Shown here piece after piece: positions 1 to 9,230 of a stretch of 64,000 bases of DNA. Each line of letters opens with the position of its first letter. The stretch's first letter is position 1. A program made the position numbers and the translations under genes. The stretch lies in the NCBI RefSeq assembly GCF_023370075.1, contig NZ_CP097153.1:186001-250000 (forward strand), written 5' to 3'. The stretch comes from Deinococcus sp. QL22 (GTDB lineage: Bacteria > Deinococcota > Deinococci > Deinococcales > Deinococcaceae). Below the pieces are notes generated by a model. That model was not told where the DNA came from. It saw only the letters and a list, made by a program, of their open reading frames with translations, and did not search any database.

Positions 1-205
1 TTCCCGGTGGCGCAGTTCCTCAGCGAAGAGGGGAGCAAATTTGATACACCATTCGCGGAGAGTCTCGTGGCTGACCTGCTGGGCCGCGCTGGCACAGCAA
101 TTCTTGGACATCTCTGTAGCTGAGCGGGAAGCGATGATACAACCAAACCGCGTGCTAAATGATCGTCATCGGAAAACGGTAGCGGTACGGTTTCGGGTCA
201 GTCAC
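1..205 (-). pseudogene. IS6-family transposase, broken N-terminal part
   Basis: Read leftward from a GTG at 205, the translation begins MTDPKPYRYRFP and continues HAVWLYHRFPLSYRDVQELL, the hallmark N-terminal region of IS6/IS240-group DDE transposases. An in-frame TAG lies right after the PMTII stretch. One extra C after CQRG shifts the frame; the other frame then carries QQVSHETLREWCIKFAPLF. The gene runs off the left edge, so the DDE core is not visible. The stop and the frameshift make it non-functional as read. Family assignment is strong; the GTG start is an inference. Confidence 0.8.
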
Positions 206-220
206 GGATGGTCAGCTTAA

Positions 221-247
221 CCCGCCCCAGTTAAGGCAACACAACCC
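221..247. repeat. probable terminal inverted repeat of the IS6-type relic
   Basis: Reading leftward from 247, the sequence GGGTTGTGTTGCCTTAACT resembles IS6-family ends, which typically read GG-TCTGTTGCAAA. It lies about 16 bp beyond the transposase start, as expected for this family. The other end is outside the window. Confidence 0.45.
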
Positions 248-574
248 ATGGTGGGGCTCCAAAAGGAAAGTTCCCATATTGGGCGAGCAGATCAACTCTT
301 ACAAGTTCTTCATACAGAAGTCCAAATTTTTTCATTAACACTTCATACGTGAAGAGGCAGGCGCCTAAACTTAATTCCCACTTCAGATAGACACCAGAAA
401 AGTTATTTTTCTCGCTTTACTGGATTTTCTTCATCTAGTGGAGGATATCGCCTGAGGAATTTATGTGTCTAAATCAAGGCACGCAACAAAGCTTCCTAGG
501 CCGCTAGGTAAGTTGTTTATCCTCAAAGTCAATGCACTTTGAGCGGCTTTGTTGATGATTTCCTGGAGGCTCCT
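248..574. other. non-coding stretch upstream of the DUF11 lipoprotein
   Basis: No convincing gene is seen. Just before the next start codon is a short inverted repeat, TCAAAGT (523-529) and ACTTTGA (536-542), which could be an operator or a leader hairpin. No clear -35/-10 pair was recognised. Confidence 0.4.
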
Positions 575-3286
575 ATGAACATGAACGTCAAACTAGGTAT
601 GGCTGCGTTAACCAGTGTGCTCCTGCTCGCCTCTTGTGGTGGCAACACGCCCGTCGTGAATCCTCCCGCCGTCACTGTCGGCATGGTCTCTCTCCCGGCC
701 AACCCCAATGGCTACACCCTGACCATCCGCGACAGTGCCGGTGTGATCGTGGCTCCAGGCAACTACGGCAGCCTGACGCCGGGCAACTACACGGCGACCT
801 ACAGCAAAGACGGCTTTATTCCTGAGACTCAGAACTTGACCGTCACCGCGGGTGGCACCACCAATCTGGCCTACCCCACCCTGCGGGCCAACACCGTCAG
901 CGGCGCGTTCTACATGGACGCCAACGGCAAAATGGTCGCCATCACCAAAGACGACCTGAACAACGCCGGCACCAAATTTGTCTTCTACTCCTGGCTTGAA
1001 AATGAAACGGGCGGCATCGATCCGGCCAAAGTCGGCGGCATCACCGACCCCGCTGCCCCGACCGCTGGCGAGATGGACGAAGTCGCCCCCTTGCTGAGTC
1101 AGAACGTGGCAGGTGGCTACGTGGGCTACAAGGCCGCTGACGGCAACGTGTACCCCATTGTCGGTGCCAACGTGCGCTGGGACATTCTGGAGCAGACCGG
1201 CAGCGTGCGTTTTGCCGCCGCGGATGACGGTGGCCAGGCCTCTGGTTCCCCGGTCACGGGCCAGGACATCAACGACAATGCCCTGAGCGCCAATACCTAC
1301 ACCAATAGCGCGACCGGCAACAACGTGCGCTTTCCCAGCAGCACCGAGTACCCGCTGTACAACGTGACCGGCGTCAATACGCCCGACACCAACGGCTTTA
1401 CCTGGACGGCCCTGAACCACGACCCTGCTGTGACCACCACCGCCACGGCCCGCATTCGCGCCATCGCTTACGTCAACGGCACCGAAGTCACCAAGCGCTT
1501 CCTGAACAAGACGTTTGCCCCCAGCGCCCGCCTGACCATCGTCAAGGCCCCCAAAGACAATCAGGCCGGCATCAATCAGTCCCGTGACTTCACGGTCACG
1601 GTCAGCAACACCGGCGCAGGCCCCGCGACCGCCATCCGCCTCAGTGATGTCCTGAAGTCTGGCGACGCCGCGGCCTACAGCGTCACGGCCCCCGCCGGAA
1701 CCACCGCCAACGCCACAGACGGCTTCGACGCCACCTTCGACCTCGCTGCCGGAGCCAGCCGCACCTTTACGTTGCCTGCTCAGGCCAGCGCTGTCGGCGT
1801 CTACTGTGACGTTGCCACCATCGTCAGCTACAACAACGGCGCGTTCGGCACCGTGACTCCCACCCTGTCCGATCAGGCCTGCCTGACGGTCACGGCCCCC
1901 AACCTCGGCATCAGCAAGACGCTGGGCACCCTGGACACCGCCGGAGCCTTCACGCCGATCGCCAGCGGCGTCGTCGTCGGCCCGAACGTGCCCGTCGTGG
2001 CCCGCATCACGGTCAGCAACAACGGCAATGCCCCCGCCACCAACGTGGTCGTTACCGACGCACTCGCCAACGCTACGGTGGCTGCCAACTACGCCATTCA
2101 GGGCGCTGTCACCGCCGCGCCTCAGGCCGTGGCCGTGACCAAGGCTGGTGACGACGGCTTTACCACAGGGGCATTTACTCTGGCCGCCGGAGCCACCCAA
2201 ACCTTTACCTTCGCCGCCAGCGGCACCGTCGACGGCGATTACTGCGACCAGGGCACCTTTACGGCCACCAGCAACAACGGCGTCGCCGTTACGGGCGCTT
2301 CGGGCATCCCCTGCTTCAAGGTCGCCTCGCCGCTCCTGGCCATCACCAAGGTCAACAACCAGATCGCAGGCCAGCCTGCCCTCAACCAGCTGACGCCCGG
2401 CAGCAGCTATCAGAGCGTCATCACGGTGACCAACTCCGGCTCGGCCACGGCCACTGCCGTGGCCGTGAAGGACTTGCTGGGCAACCTGAACAACGTGTTC
2501 ATGAACTACGGCAGCGGCAGCTACACCGTCACGGGCACCGCGCAGGCCGGCAGCGTGACCTTTGACGCCGCGACCCGCACCGTCAGCACCGTTCCCGCCA
2601 CTGTGAACTTGGCCCCCGGTCAGGTGCTGACCCTCACCCTGACCAGCAGTGTCGCCGCTGGCACGCCTCGCGGCAGCTACTGTGACACCGGCAGCTTCAC
2701 CAGCACCAACGGCGGCACGGGTCAGGCTCAGGCCTGCGTGACCGTCACGTCCTTCATCTCCGAGCAGACCCAGCTCACTGACACGGTTGACCCCATTCGT
2801 GCGGGCGACACGGTCGGCACGATCCTGGCGAGCGCCGCCAGCGTCGAGCCGGGCTCCAACGAAGGTGCGCTCAACAACGTCTTCATTTACAACTTCGGTG
2901 CCATCGATCCTGTTCAGCAGACCCCGGGCATCTTCAACTTCACCGATTCTCAGGTCTACTACGACCCCACGCCGACCCGTGATCCTCAGACCGGAGCGAT
3001 CATCACCGACTACCTCAACGGCACCAGCACCCGCTTGACCGTGGGCGCCGGGGCAGGCCAGTACACCGTGAGTGCCGAAACGGGTGTGGGCCAGCAGACC
3101 ATCACGCTGAACCCAGCCTTCCGTGTCGCGCCCGGCGGCGTGGTGTTTGTGCGTACGCAGGTCACGGCCCCCGCCGGAACTGCCGCCCGCCAGTACCAGG
3201 AAACCTTCCGCTGGAACAACACCGCCGAAAGCAGTGGCCAGGCCCAGACCAACTTCAAGGCCGAATCCACCACCGTCGTTCCCTAA
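575..3286 (+). CDS. large surface lipoprotein with DUF11-type repeats
   Basis: A 903-residue predicted lipoprotein. The start at 575 is chosen because GGAGG lies 6 bases upstream; an upstream in-frame TTG has no such site. The N-terminus is a signal peptide with a lipobox LASC (Cys21). A PEGA-like beta domain follows at about residues 30-100. Three Ig-like DUF11 repeats start near residues 317, 441 and 585. Each ends in a YCD...C pattern with two cysteines, which may form one disulfide per repeat. Residues after about 730 form another beta-rich domain of unknown type. DUF11 proteins are usually exported envelope or S-layer-associated proteins; the role here is unknown. It appears monocistronic, with a strong terminator behind it. 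Confidence 0.8.
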   Translation: MNMNVKLGMAALTSVLLLASCGGNTPVVNPPAVTVGMVSLPANPNGYTLTIRDSAGVIVAPGNYGSLTPGNYTATYSKDGFIPETQNLTVTAGGTTNLAYPTLRANTVSGAFYMDANGKMVAITKDDLNNAGTKFVFYSWLENETGGIDPAKVGGITDPAAPTAGEMDEVAPLLSQNVAGGYVGYKAADGNVYPIVGANVRWDILEQTGSVRFAAADDGGQASGSPVTGQDINDNALSANTYTNSATGNNVRFPSSTEYPLYNVTGVNTPDTNGFTWTALNHDPAVTTTATARIRAIAYVNGTEVTKRFLNKTFAPSARLTIVKAPKDNQAGINQSRDFTVTVSNTGAGPATAIRLSDVLKSGDAAAYSVTAPAGTTANATDGFDATFDLAAGASRTFTLPAQASAVGVYCDVATIVSYNNGAFGTVTPTLSDQACLTVTAPNLGISKTLGTLDTAGAFTPIASGVVVGPNVPVVARITVSNNGNAPATNVVVTDALANATVAANYAIQGAVTAAPQAVAVTKAGDDGFTTGAFTLAAGATQTFTFAASGTVDGDYCDQGTFTATSNNGVAVTGASGIPCFKVASPLLAITKVNNQIAGQPALNQLTPGSSYQSVITVTNSGSATATAVAVKDLLGNLNNVFMNYGSGSYTVTGTAQAGSVTFDAATRTVSTVPATVNLAPGQVLTLTLTSSVAAGTPRGSYCDTGSFTSTNGGTGQAQACVTVTSFISEQTQLTDTVDPIRAGDTVGTILASAASVEPGSNEGALNNVFIYNFGAIDPVQQTPGIFNFTDSQVYYDPTPTRDPQTGAIITDYLNGTSTRLTVGAGAGQYTVSAETGVGQQTITLNPAFRVAPGGVVFVRTQVTAPAGTAARQYQETFRWNNTAESSGQAQTNFKAESTTVVP

Positions 3287-3326
3287 ATCTTCTCACGAGG
3301 CCGATGACACCGTGTTGTCGGCCCCT

Positions 3327-3357
3327 GAAGACCCTCAGGCGGTGCCTGAGGGTCTTC
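3327..3357 (+). terminator. intrinsic terminator of the DUF11 lipoprotein gene
   Basis: A perfect 14-bp stem (GAAGACCCTCAGGC / GCCTGAGGGTCTTC) with a 3-base loop is followed by TTTGTT, 40 bases after the stop codon. Confidence 0.9.
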
Positions 3358-3428
3358 TTTGTTGAACATGAAGAGGGCACACCGTCTGTCACGTCGACAG
3401 CTGGCACAGAAGGGAGGCAGAGGAACGA

Positions 3429-3854
3429 ATGATCACCACCCTCGGCAAGACCCTGCGCGTCGCTCGCAAGGCTCGTCATCTGACCCTCACAGAGGTAGCG
3501 ACGGCCACTGGGATCAGTAACACGCATCTCAGTCGGCTGGAGAATGGCCGAATTGAGAAGCCCGGCAGGGACATCCTGGCCAAACTGGCCCAGGTGTACA
3601 GCATTCCGGATCAGATCTTGTTCGACCTGTCCAGTCGCGGGGCGTCTTCAGATCGGACTGAGCTTTCCCGCACGGTGCTTCAGCTGGTTCTGAATGCTGC
3701 GGAGGTGCTGACCGAGGAAGACTGGTTGGTTCTCCAGAGCGTGGTGGAAGGCATCATGGCCCTGCGCCGGGTAGGGAGTAAGAGCCTATCCGGAAAATAT
3801 AATCTACTGATAGGCGATGACAACGACGCAACCCCATCAAGACCAGATCGATGA
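3429..3854 (+). CDS. XRE-family transcriptional regulator, 3' end overwritten by an IS
   Basis: A 141-residue protein. Residues 5-65 form a classic XRE/Cro helix-turn-helix (LTLTEVATATGISNTHLSRL) that should bind DNA as a dimer. Residues 75-115 are helical and may be the dimerisation or ligand part. From residue about 118 on, the codons lie inside the IS5-type element that begins at 3782, so the native C-terminus has been lost and replaced by about 24 IS-encoded residues. The ATG at 3429 is preceded by GGGAGG about 9 bases upstream. Its target is unknown. The short length and intact HTH suggest the protein could still fold, but this is inference. Confidence 0.75.
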   Translation: MITTLGKTLRVARKARHLTLTEVATATGISNTHLSRLENGRIEKPGRDILAKLAQVYSIPDQILFDLSSRGASSDRTELSRTVLQLVLNAAEVLTEEDWLVLQSVVEGIMALRRVGSKSLSGKYNLLIGDDNDATPSRPDR

Positions 3855-4250
3855 CCAGCACACGCTTGGGGAGGTATCAGATGAACTCTGGATTCGTCTC
3901 GCCCCTGTCCTCGTGATCGAAAAGCCTAGGAAGAAGAGTGGGCGTCCCGCGTGGGACGCCCGCTCCATGTTCAACGGGATGATCTGGCTGGCCCGAACCG
4001 GCCATCAGTGGAGTCAACTGTCCCGCCGATATGGCCCAACATCGACCGTCCACGAGCGGTTGAGTGGAACACGGATGCTTCTGTGCGGCGTGGGCCATCG
4101 TACTCGAAGAGTACGACCAGGAGATCGGGATTGACGGGGAGTGGCAAGCCGCCGACGGAAACATGGTGAAAGCCCCTCTTGGGAAAAGGGGGGCGCTGGT
4201 GCGCCGCAAGCCACGGGCAGCAACCCCACTAACCGAGGGACAGCCGCGGC
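3782..4250 (+). pseudogene. IS5-family (IS427-like) element, decayed and truncated
   Basis: The element starts at 3782 with GAGCCTATCCGGAAAA, resembling IS5/IS427-group ends. The transposase opens at 3817 and matches the family's N-terminal DUF4096-like domain (VSDELWIRLAPVL, GRPAWDARSMFNGMIWLART, RRYGPTSTVHER). At about 4055 the frame shifts, and the sequence continues in another frame as AWAIVLEEYDQEIGID and EWQAADGNMVKAPLGKRGA. A second shift near 4190 brings up PQATGSNPTNRG, matching the conserved NPTDRGKSG region. Homology fades after about 4250, before the catalytic core is complete. It is therefore an inactive remnant. Confidence 0.8.
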
Positions 4251-4274
4251 TCGCGCTGTTGGAGAAGGATGTTG

Positions 4275-4396
4275 GTTGGCGGGGGGCATGGAGGTGTGGA
4301 GTGGTGCGGGGCTGATGGATCTGGACGGCGTATGGAGAGATGAGCCCGGGAGCAAAGCACGGTTGTCGGAAGGTGCAGATGGGGTCAGGGGTCGGT
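4275..4396 (+). repeat. 122-bp direct repeat, copy 1
   Basis: Identical over 122 bp to 4585-4706, at an offset of 310 bp. Weaker similarity extends left to 4248. It begins immediately after the IS5 remnant. No coding function was recognised in either copy. Confidence 0.9.
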
Positions 4397-4584
4397 CAAG
4401 CGGCCGATCCGCAGGTCATAAATTTCGCGTCTTAGGAGCACCTCGCAAAGAGCTTGACGGGTTCAGCACCGGACTTGGTGGGGAGAGTTGTTGGGGCTGA
4501 CGGCTGGTCGGGGAGCCTTGCGTGGAGGGAAGAACGGTTGAGCGTTCAGTGCAAGGCGGCTCGCCCTGTTGAAGAAGGATGTCC

Positions 4585-4706
4585 GTTGGCGGGGGGCATG
4601 GAGGTGTGGAGTGGTGCGGGGCTGATGGATCTGGACGGCGTATGGAGAGATGAGCCCGGGAGCAAAGCACGGTTGTCGGAAGGTGCAGATGGGGTCAGGG
4701 GTCGGT
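4585..4706 (+). repeat. 122-bp direct repeat, copy 2
   Basis: Second copy of the 4275-4396 sequence. The intervening 188 bp is unique within the window. The perfect identity suggests a recent duplication or gene-conversion event inside otherwise decaying sequence. Confidence 0.9.
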
Positions 4707-4937
4707 TTGGTGGCCAACGTTCAGGCTGGGGAGTGTGCGTTCGGTGAGGGCTTCGGCCAGCGGTTGATCGGCAGACTGCCGGATCTGTTCGGGAGGTGTG
4801 AGGCTGCGGGCGAGTTGGGGAAACACCTCCGGTGGATCACGGAGGCAGCATGGTGGGTTGCCCGTGATCTGTGTTCGGTGGTTCACCACAGATGAATGTG
4901 GGTGGTTGGTGGAGAGGGTGGCCTGGAGAACTGGTCG

Positions 4938-5198
4938 TCAGCGGTGAGTTGTTGGCGGACGCAGTTGACCTGAAGGCGGCGAGGTTTGCGTGCGGTGAGC
5001 AGTTGGGCAAGCGGTTGACCGGTCGGCTGCACCGGTAAGGTTGAGGTGAACGGCGATCGCGTGTTGCCAAAGGGTGCGAGCGCAGATGAGGGCAGCGGCG
5101 CTGTGGGCGGGACGACGGACGCCAATCAGGTTGGGGAGGATGCTGATGATCGCCGTGATTATGAGGAGTTCAAGAAGCGTGAACGTTTGCTCGTGCCC
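4938..5198 (-). pseudogene. type IV pilin/pseudopilin relic
   Basis: Between two stop codons, the leftward frame reads GHEQTFTLLELLIITAIISI, then LPNLIGVRRPAHSAAALICA. This matches the prepilin signature (GFTLLELLIVIAIIGILAA, then IPNLIGARRRAN) found in type IV pilins and competence pseudopilins. The frame has no start codon, the Gly before Phe is replaced, a few hydrophobic residues are missing, and the C-terminal half degrades into non-pilin residues. It is a dead gene fragment. The match to the pilin N-terminus is specific enough that chance is unlikely, but no alignment was run. Confidence 0.6.
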
Positions 5199-5201
5199 TC
5201 A

Positions 5202-5650
5202 GGAGGCCCGTGACGGGGTGGGTGAGTGGGGTTGAGGGTACACGCACCCTATTGATTGATACTGGTAGAGATTGAAGTTGCTTTTAGTTCAAGGCGGCAG
5301 GCTGGAACACGTCCAGCACAAGACTTGACTCGATCTCACGACTTAGATTTACACCTGTACCAATGGTGTCGGTATTTTCGTACTAATGGAGATTAGTATG
5401 AAAGCGCACGTGACCTTCAGAGTGTATCGGCTCAAACCGTCCGCAACTAGGCCAATTCCTTTTGCCCTCAGGACTTGCCAGAGGGGGCTTCCTGGCCTTC
5501 CTGTGAGGTCGAGCGTTTTGAGGCGTCTCAGCCGCACTTTTCATTGCCCACCGGAGTCTGGCCAGAGTTGAAAGGGCCGTTTTCCCTCCAGCACCTCTCC
5601 AATTGAGCCTGAACAGGCGTCCTAGCATGTACTGTACAGGGGTGATCTAC
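5202..5650. other. non-coding stretch before the ATP-grasp-like gene
   Basis: No gene or RNA is recognised. Short open frames exist on both strands but show no familiar motif and no ribosome binding site. Confidence 0.4.
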
Positions 5651-6763
5651 ATGCTCACTACGGCCAGCCACCTGTGTTTGGAAGACTTCCTGGCAGCGCG
5701 TGGAGCAGCGTTTGCGCCGCACCTGGTACCTCTGCCGTATGCCACTGCGTTCAGGCTCCACAAGCTGCCGCAAGGCACCTATATTTTTGCCGACCTAGAA
5801 CGGCTGTCCGGGCCCGAGTTGAGCCAAGCCGGGTGGTTGTGGGATCAGTTGGCCCGGCGCGGCGATGGAGTGCAGCTGCTGAACCATCCCACACAGGTCA
5901 AACAGCGGTTCGAGTTGCTGCGCACCTTACATACTCAGGGCCTGAATGATTTTGACGTGTACCGCCTGGACGAGCAGCGTGTGCCCGCCCGTTTTCCGGT
6001 GTTTGTGCGGAGCGAACAGGAGCATAACGCGGTGGCGTCCGGCCTTCTGCCCGATGCCCCGGCTCTGGCAGACTTTTTGCAGCGCAGGCGGAGCGCGGGT
6101 CACAACGTCTGCGGCAGTATCATCACCGAGTTTTGCGGCGAACCGGACGAACGCGGCCTGTACCGGCGATACGCGGCGTTCAAGGTAGGGCAGCGAATCA
6201 TCCCCACCGATATTTTCTTTGGACACGGCTGGGAGGTGCGCGGCATGGCCCGGACTTTCGTGGTCGATGAAGACACGCTGGCCGCCGAAACTGCTTTTTT
6301 ACACGGCAATCCCCACGAGGCCGAGTTGCGTGAGGTCTTTGCTACCGCACGGATCGACTATGGCCGGGTCGATTACGGCGTGGTAGGCGGGCGCATTCAG
6401 GTCTACGAGATCAATACCAATCCTTATGTTGCCGCCAGTCCATTGGGAGGCGAGCGGCGAGCGGCCCTCTACGAACACTTCTGCCGTCATTTTTTGGACG
6501 CCCTCACGTCCCTGAATAATCAGCACAGCACGCTGCTGTTGTCCATCAAACCGCAGCCCGCAGAAAAACGCGCCGATGTGCGCAAGTGGATCAAGCAGAC
6601 CCTGTATAACGCCCTGTGGAACAGCGGCCCCAGCCACAGCTACGCGCAGCGCCTGCGCCACATCCGGCAACTGATGGTGCGGGCCAGGCAAGTCATGCCC
6701 AGCATGCAAAAACGCTTAGTGCGGCGTGCAGAACCCAAGACAGTTCTTGAGAAGATGCCTTGA
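5651..6763 (+). CDS. ATP-grasp-like protein of unknown function
   Basis: A 370-residue soluble protein. The ATG at 5651 is preferred because GGGGTGA lies upstream; the frame stays open further upstream. The middle and C-terminal parts look like an ATP-grasp fold: a lysine-containing strand (YRRYAAFKVGQRIIP), an acidic region (ARIDYGRVDYGVV), and the typical metal-site motif YEINTNPYV around residue 255. These residues would bind Mg-ATP and support ligation to a carboxylate, but the substrate cannot be told. There is no signal peptide. It stands alone: the next gene starts 180 bases on. Alternative: a member of an uncharacterised Deinococcus family with only a distant ATP-grasp relationship. 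Confidence 0.6.
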   Translation: MLTTASHLCLEDFLAARGAAFAPHLVPLPYATAFRLHKLPQGTYIFADLERLSGPELSQAGWLWDQLARRGDGVQLLNHPTQVKQRFELLRTLHTQGLNDFDVYRLDEQRVPARFPVFVRSEQEHNAVASGLLPDAPALADFLQRRRSAGHNVCGSIITEFCGEPDERGLYRRYAAFKVGQRIIPTDIFFGHGWEVRGMARTFVVDEDTLAAETAFLHGNPHEAELREVFATARIDYGRVDYGVVGGRIQVYEINTNPYVAASPLGGERRAALYEHFCRHFLDALTSLNNQHSTLLLSIKPQPAEKRADVRKWIKQTLYNALWNSGPSHSYAQRLRHIRQLMVRARQVMPSMQKRLVRRAEPKTVLEKMP

Positions 6764-6944
6764 ACTGCGGCCTATCCATACCTATCTGCACGGCCCCCAA
6801 GACTCAAGCGAAACGTAAGGATGTCATACCACCGTGCACCCGTGCTTGCTAGGGTATGAGGGTGTGTTTGACATCAGAGCGTTTAGCATTCGACCTGTCT
6901 TGTGAACAACAGTGCAGTACCCGTACGGTGTGGATTCGGTGCCG

Positions 6945-9167
6945 ATGAACAGTTGGGCCATAGAACAGGCCGAACTGGAGGCCCGGGTCTTGGCCCGCAC
7001 CCGGGAGCTGGAAGAACGCAGCGCCGCCCTCGACGCGTTTGTGGCCTTTACCGAAGCGGTAGGCACGGAAACCGATGTGCTGGTGCTGGCGCGTCAGGCC
7101 ATAGATGTGGTGCGGGCGGCGCTGAGCGGTGTCAGCGTTGCCTATTTTGAACGCAGCGGCCCCTTGTGGAAGGCCCGCGCCTGGTCGAGCGACGTGACGC
7201 CTGAGGTTATTGCCGGCCTCCTCGCAGGTATTCCGGTGGACGGCCCCACATCTGCCGAGGCACTCGCGACCCGTGCGCCCGTCTTTACGAATGGCTGGAA
7301 TGCTGCGCTAGAAGGCGTCGAGCACGCGCAATCTTACGGAGCCGCCGTCTTCTTTCCGTATTTTTTGAGAGATCAGCCCTACAGTTTGCTGACCGCAGGG
7401 ACGCAGCAGGCCCACACGTGGACGGATCAGGAGCAGGCTGTCATTCGGGCCGTGGGCCGGGGGCTGGGGCTGGCGCTGGAGCGGGCGGCACAGGCCAGTC
7501 AACTAGAGCAGCAGAACGCTGAACTCGACGCCCGCAGCCGTGCGTTAGAGGGCTTTGCCCACCTGACCCGCGACCTGAGCATCGAAACAGACCCCTATAC
7601 CCTGATCAAGCGCGGACAGGAGGTCGTGATGTCGCTGCTGCCAGACGGTTACGCACTGTATTACGAGCGGAAAGACGGTCTGTGGCGCAACCGGGTACAA
7701 ACCGGACACTTGGGCAACGACGGACTGCAGGCCATCATCGACGCTGGATTTGCCTACACGGTTCCGCAAAGTCTGGTGGTGCCCTGGGTCACGGGGCAGC
7801 CCTTTTACCAAGACCAGTACGCGCAGGGCAGCGATACTCCGGCAGAGTTGGTGCAGCACGTCAGTACAGCAGCCAGTTTGCCCGTCTATGTCAATGGTTC
7901 GGCCACCGGCATCGTTTGTTTCGTGCTGTTCGGGCAGCGCACCTGGACAGCGACAGACCGCGTGGTAATGGAAACAGTAGTGCATCATCTGGGGCTGGCG
8001 CTGGAGCGGGCCGGGGTGGTAGCCCAACTGGAGCACCGCACCGAGGAGCTGGCCCGCGAGCGCACCTTTTTACGCGCCGTGCTGGGCAGCCTCAGCGAGG
8101 GCATCGTGGCCTGCGACCCACAAGGACACCTGACGCTGTTCAACGACGCCACGCGCACATTTCACGGCATGGACGCCTCTCCGCTGCCGCCGGGAGAGTG
8201 GGCCGAACATTACGACCTCTACGAAGGCGACGGCGTGACGCCCCTGCCCATGCCCCGGGTGCCCCTTTTCCGCGCCCTGAACGGTGAGCGGGTGCAGGGC
8301 GCAGAGATGGTGATTCGGCCCAGAGGTCAGGCCGCCCGCCGGATCATTGCCAACGGGCAGGCGATTTTTAGCGAACAGGGCAGCCCACTGGGGGCAGTGA
8401 TCGCCATGCATGACGTGACCGGGCGCAAAGAAGCCGAGGAGAAGGTGCTACAGGCCAACGAGGAACTGCGCCGCAGCAACGCGGAACTCGAACAGTTCGC
8501 CTACATCGCCTCGCACGATCTTCAGGCCCCGATTCGCGCCGTGACCAGTTTCGCGGGCATCATCGCCCGGCGGTACGGCGGCGTGCTGGACGAACGCGGC
8601 CAGCTGTACCTGCGCCAGATCGTAGACAGCGGCGAACACATGAAACGGCTGGTGGATGATCTTTTGACCTTTTCACGCATTCATACCGAACAGCGCGAGC
8701 AGCTGCCTGTCGACAGTCAGGCGGTGTTCGAGGAAGTGGCGCAGAGACTCCAACCGGAGAGCGGAGCGGAGGTACAGGCTGAGGGATTGCCCACCGTCCA
8801 AGCTGACCGCCAGCAACTCGATCAACTGCTGCAAAATCTGATGTCAAACGGTCTGAAATACCACCGGGAGGGTGTGATGCCCCACGTCCGGGTATCTGCT
8901 GAGCGCGACGGCCCGCAGTGGCGCTTTGCCGTAACCGACAACGGCATCGGGATCGAACCGCAGTATTTCGAGCGTATTTTTGAAATTTTTCAGCGGCTAC
9001 ATGGGCGCGAAACCTATGACGGCACCGGCATCGGGCTGGCGGTCTGCAAAAAAATCGTGGAGCGGCACGGCGGACAGCTGTGGCTGGAGAGCGTGTTGGG
9101 AGAGGGAACAAGCTTCTTTTTCACCCTGCCAGCGGCAGATACCAGGGCAGAAATCAAAAGCGAATAA
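6945..9167 (+). CDS. sensor histidine kinase, GAF-GAF-PAS-HisKA-HATPase
   Basis: About 740 residues, with no membrane segment, so a cytoplasmic sensor. Order: a short coiled coil ([17 protein letters not shown]), a GAF domain, a second coil, a second GAF domain ([11 protein letters not shown]), a PAS domain ([20 protein letters not shown]), a dimerisation helix with the phospho-acceptor His in [13 protein letters not shown], then an HATPase domain with N-box ([10 protein letters not shown]), DNGIGIE and GTGIGLAV. This is the kinase half seen in cyanobacterial and deinococcal phytochromes (SHDLQ type), without a bilin domain. In-frame GTG codons at 6912, 6930 and 6939 are alternative starts. 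It is a paralogue of the kinase at 58.5-61.4 kb. No response regulator adjoins it. Confidence 0.85.
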   Translation: MNSWAIEQAELEARVLARTRELEERSAALDAFVAFTEAVGTETDVLVLARQAIDVVRAALSGVSVAYFERSGPLWKARAWSSDVTPEVIAGLLAGIPVDGPTSAEALATRAPVFTNGWNAALEGVEHAQSYGAAVFFPYFLRDQPYSLLTAGTQQAHTWTDQEQAVIRAVGRGLGLALERAAQASQLEQQNAELDARSRALEGFAHLTRDLSIETDPYTLIKRGQEVVMSLLPDGYALYYERKDGLWRNRVQTGHLGNDGLQAIIDAGFAYTVPQSLVVPWVTGQPFYQDQYAQGSDTPAELVQHVSTAASLPVYVNGSATGIVCFVLFGQRTWTATDRVVMETVVHHLGLALERAGVVAQLEHRTEELARERTFLRAVLGSLSEGIVACDPQGHLTLFNDATRTFHGMDASPLPPGEWAEHYDLYEGDGVTPLPMPRVPLFRALNGERVQGAEMVIRPRGQAARRIIANGQAIFSEQGSPLGAVIAMHDVTGRKEAEEKVLQANEELRRSNAELEQFAYIASHDLQAPIRAVTSFAGIIARRYGGVLDERGQLYLRQIVDSGEHMKRLVDDLLTFSRIHTEQREQLPVDSQAVFEEVAQRLQPESGAEVQAEGLPTVQADRQQLDQLLQNLMSNGLKYHREGVMPHVRVSAERDGPQWRFAVTDNGIGIEPQYFERIFEIFQRLHGRETYDGTGIGLAVCKKIVERHGGQLWLESVLGEGTSFFFTLPAADTRAEIKSE

Positions 9168-9230
9168 CCACCGCTCTTATCCGTGTGTGCCGTTCTTTGG
9201 TTCCCTGATTGCCACTCTGAATTACATAAT

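Noticed and set aside
608..2200. 530-residue open frame on the minus strand inside the DUF11 lipoprotein gene
   Set aside because: It is the Gly/Val/Arg-rich shadow of a GC-rich gene; the plus strand has a lipobox, repeats and a ribosome binding site.
3429..3854. XRE protein as the antitoxin of a toxin-antitoxin pair
   Set aside because: No toxin-like gene adjoins it; the downstream frame is an IS5 transposase.
4275..4706. Possible CRISPR array
   Set aside because: Only two copies, 122 bp each, with a 188-bp gap; no short regular repeats or cas genes.
5383..5628. Minus-strand open frame upstream of the ATP-grasp-like gene
   Set aside because: No recognisable motif or ribosome binding site, and a strongly basic shadow-like composition.
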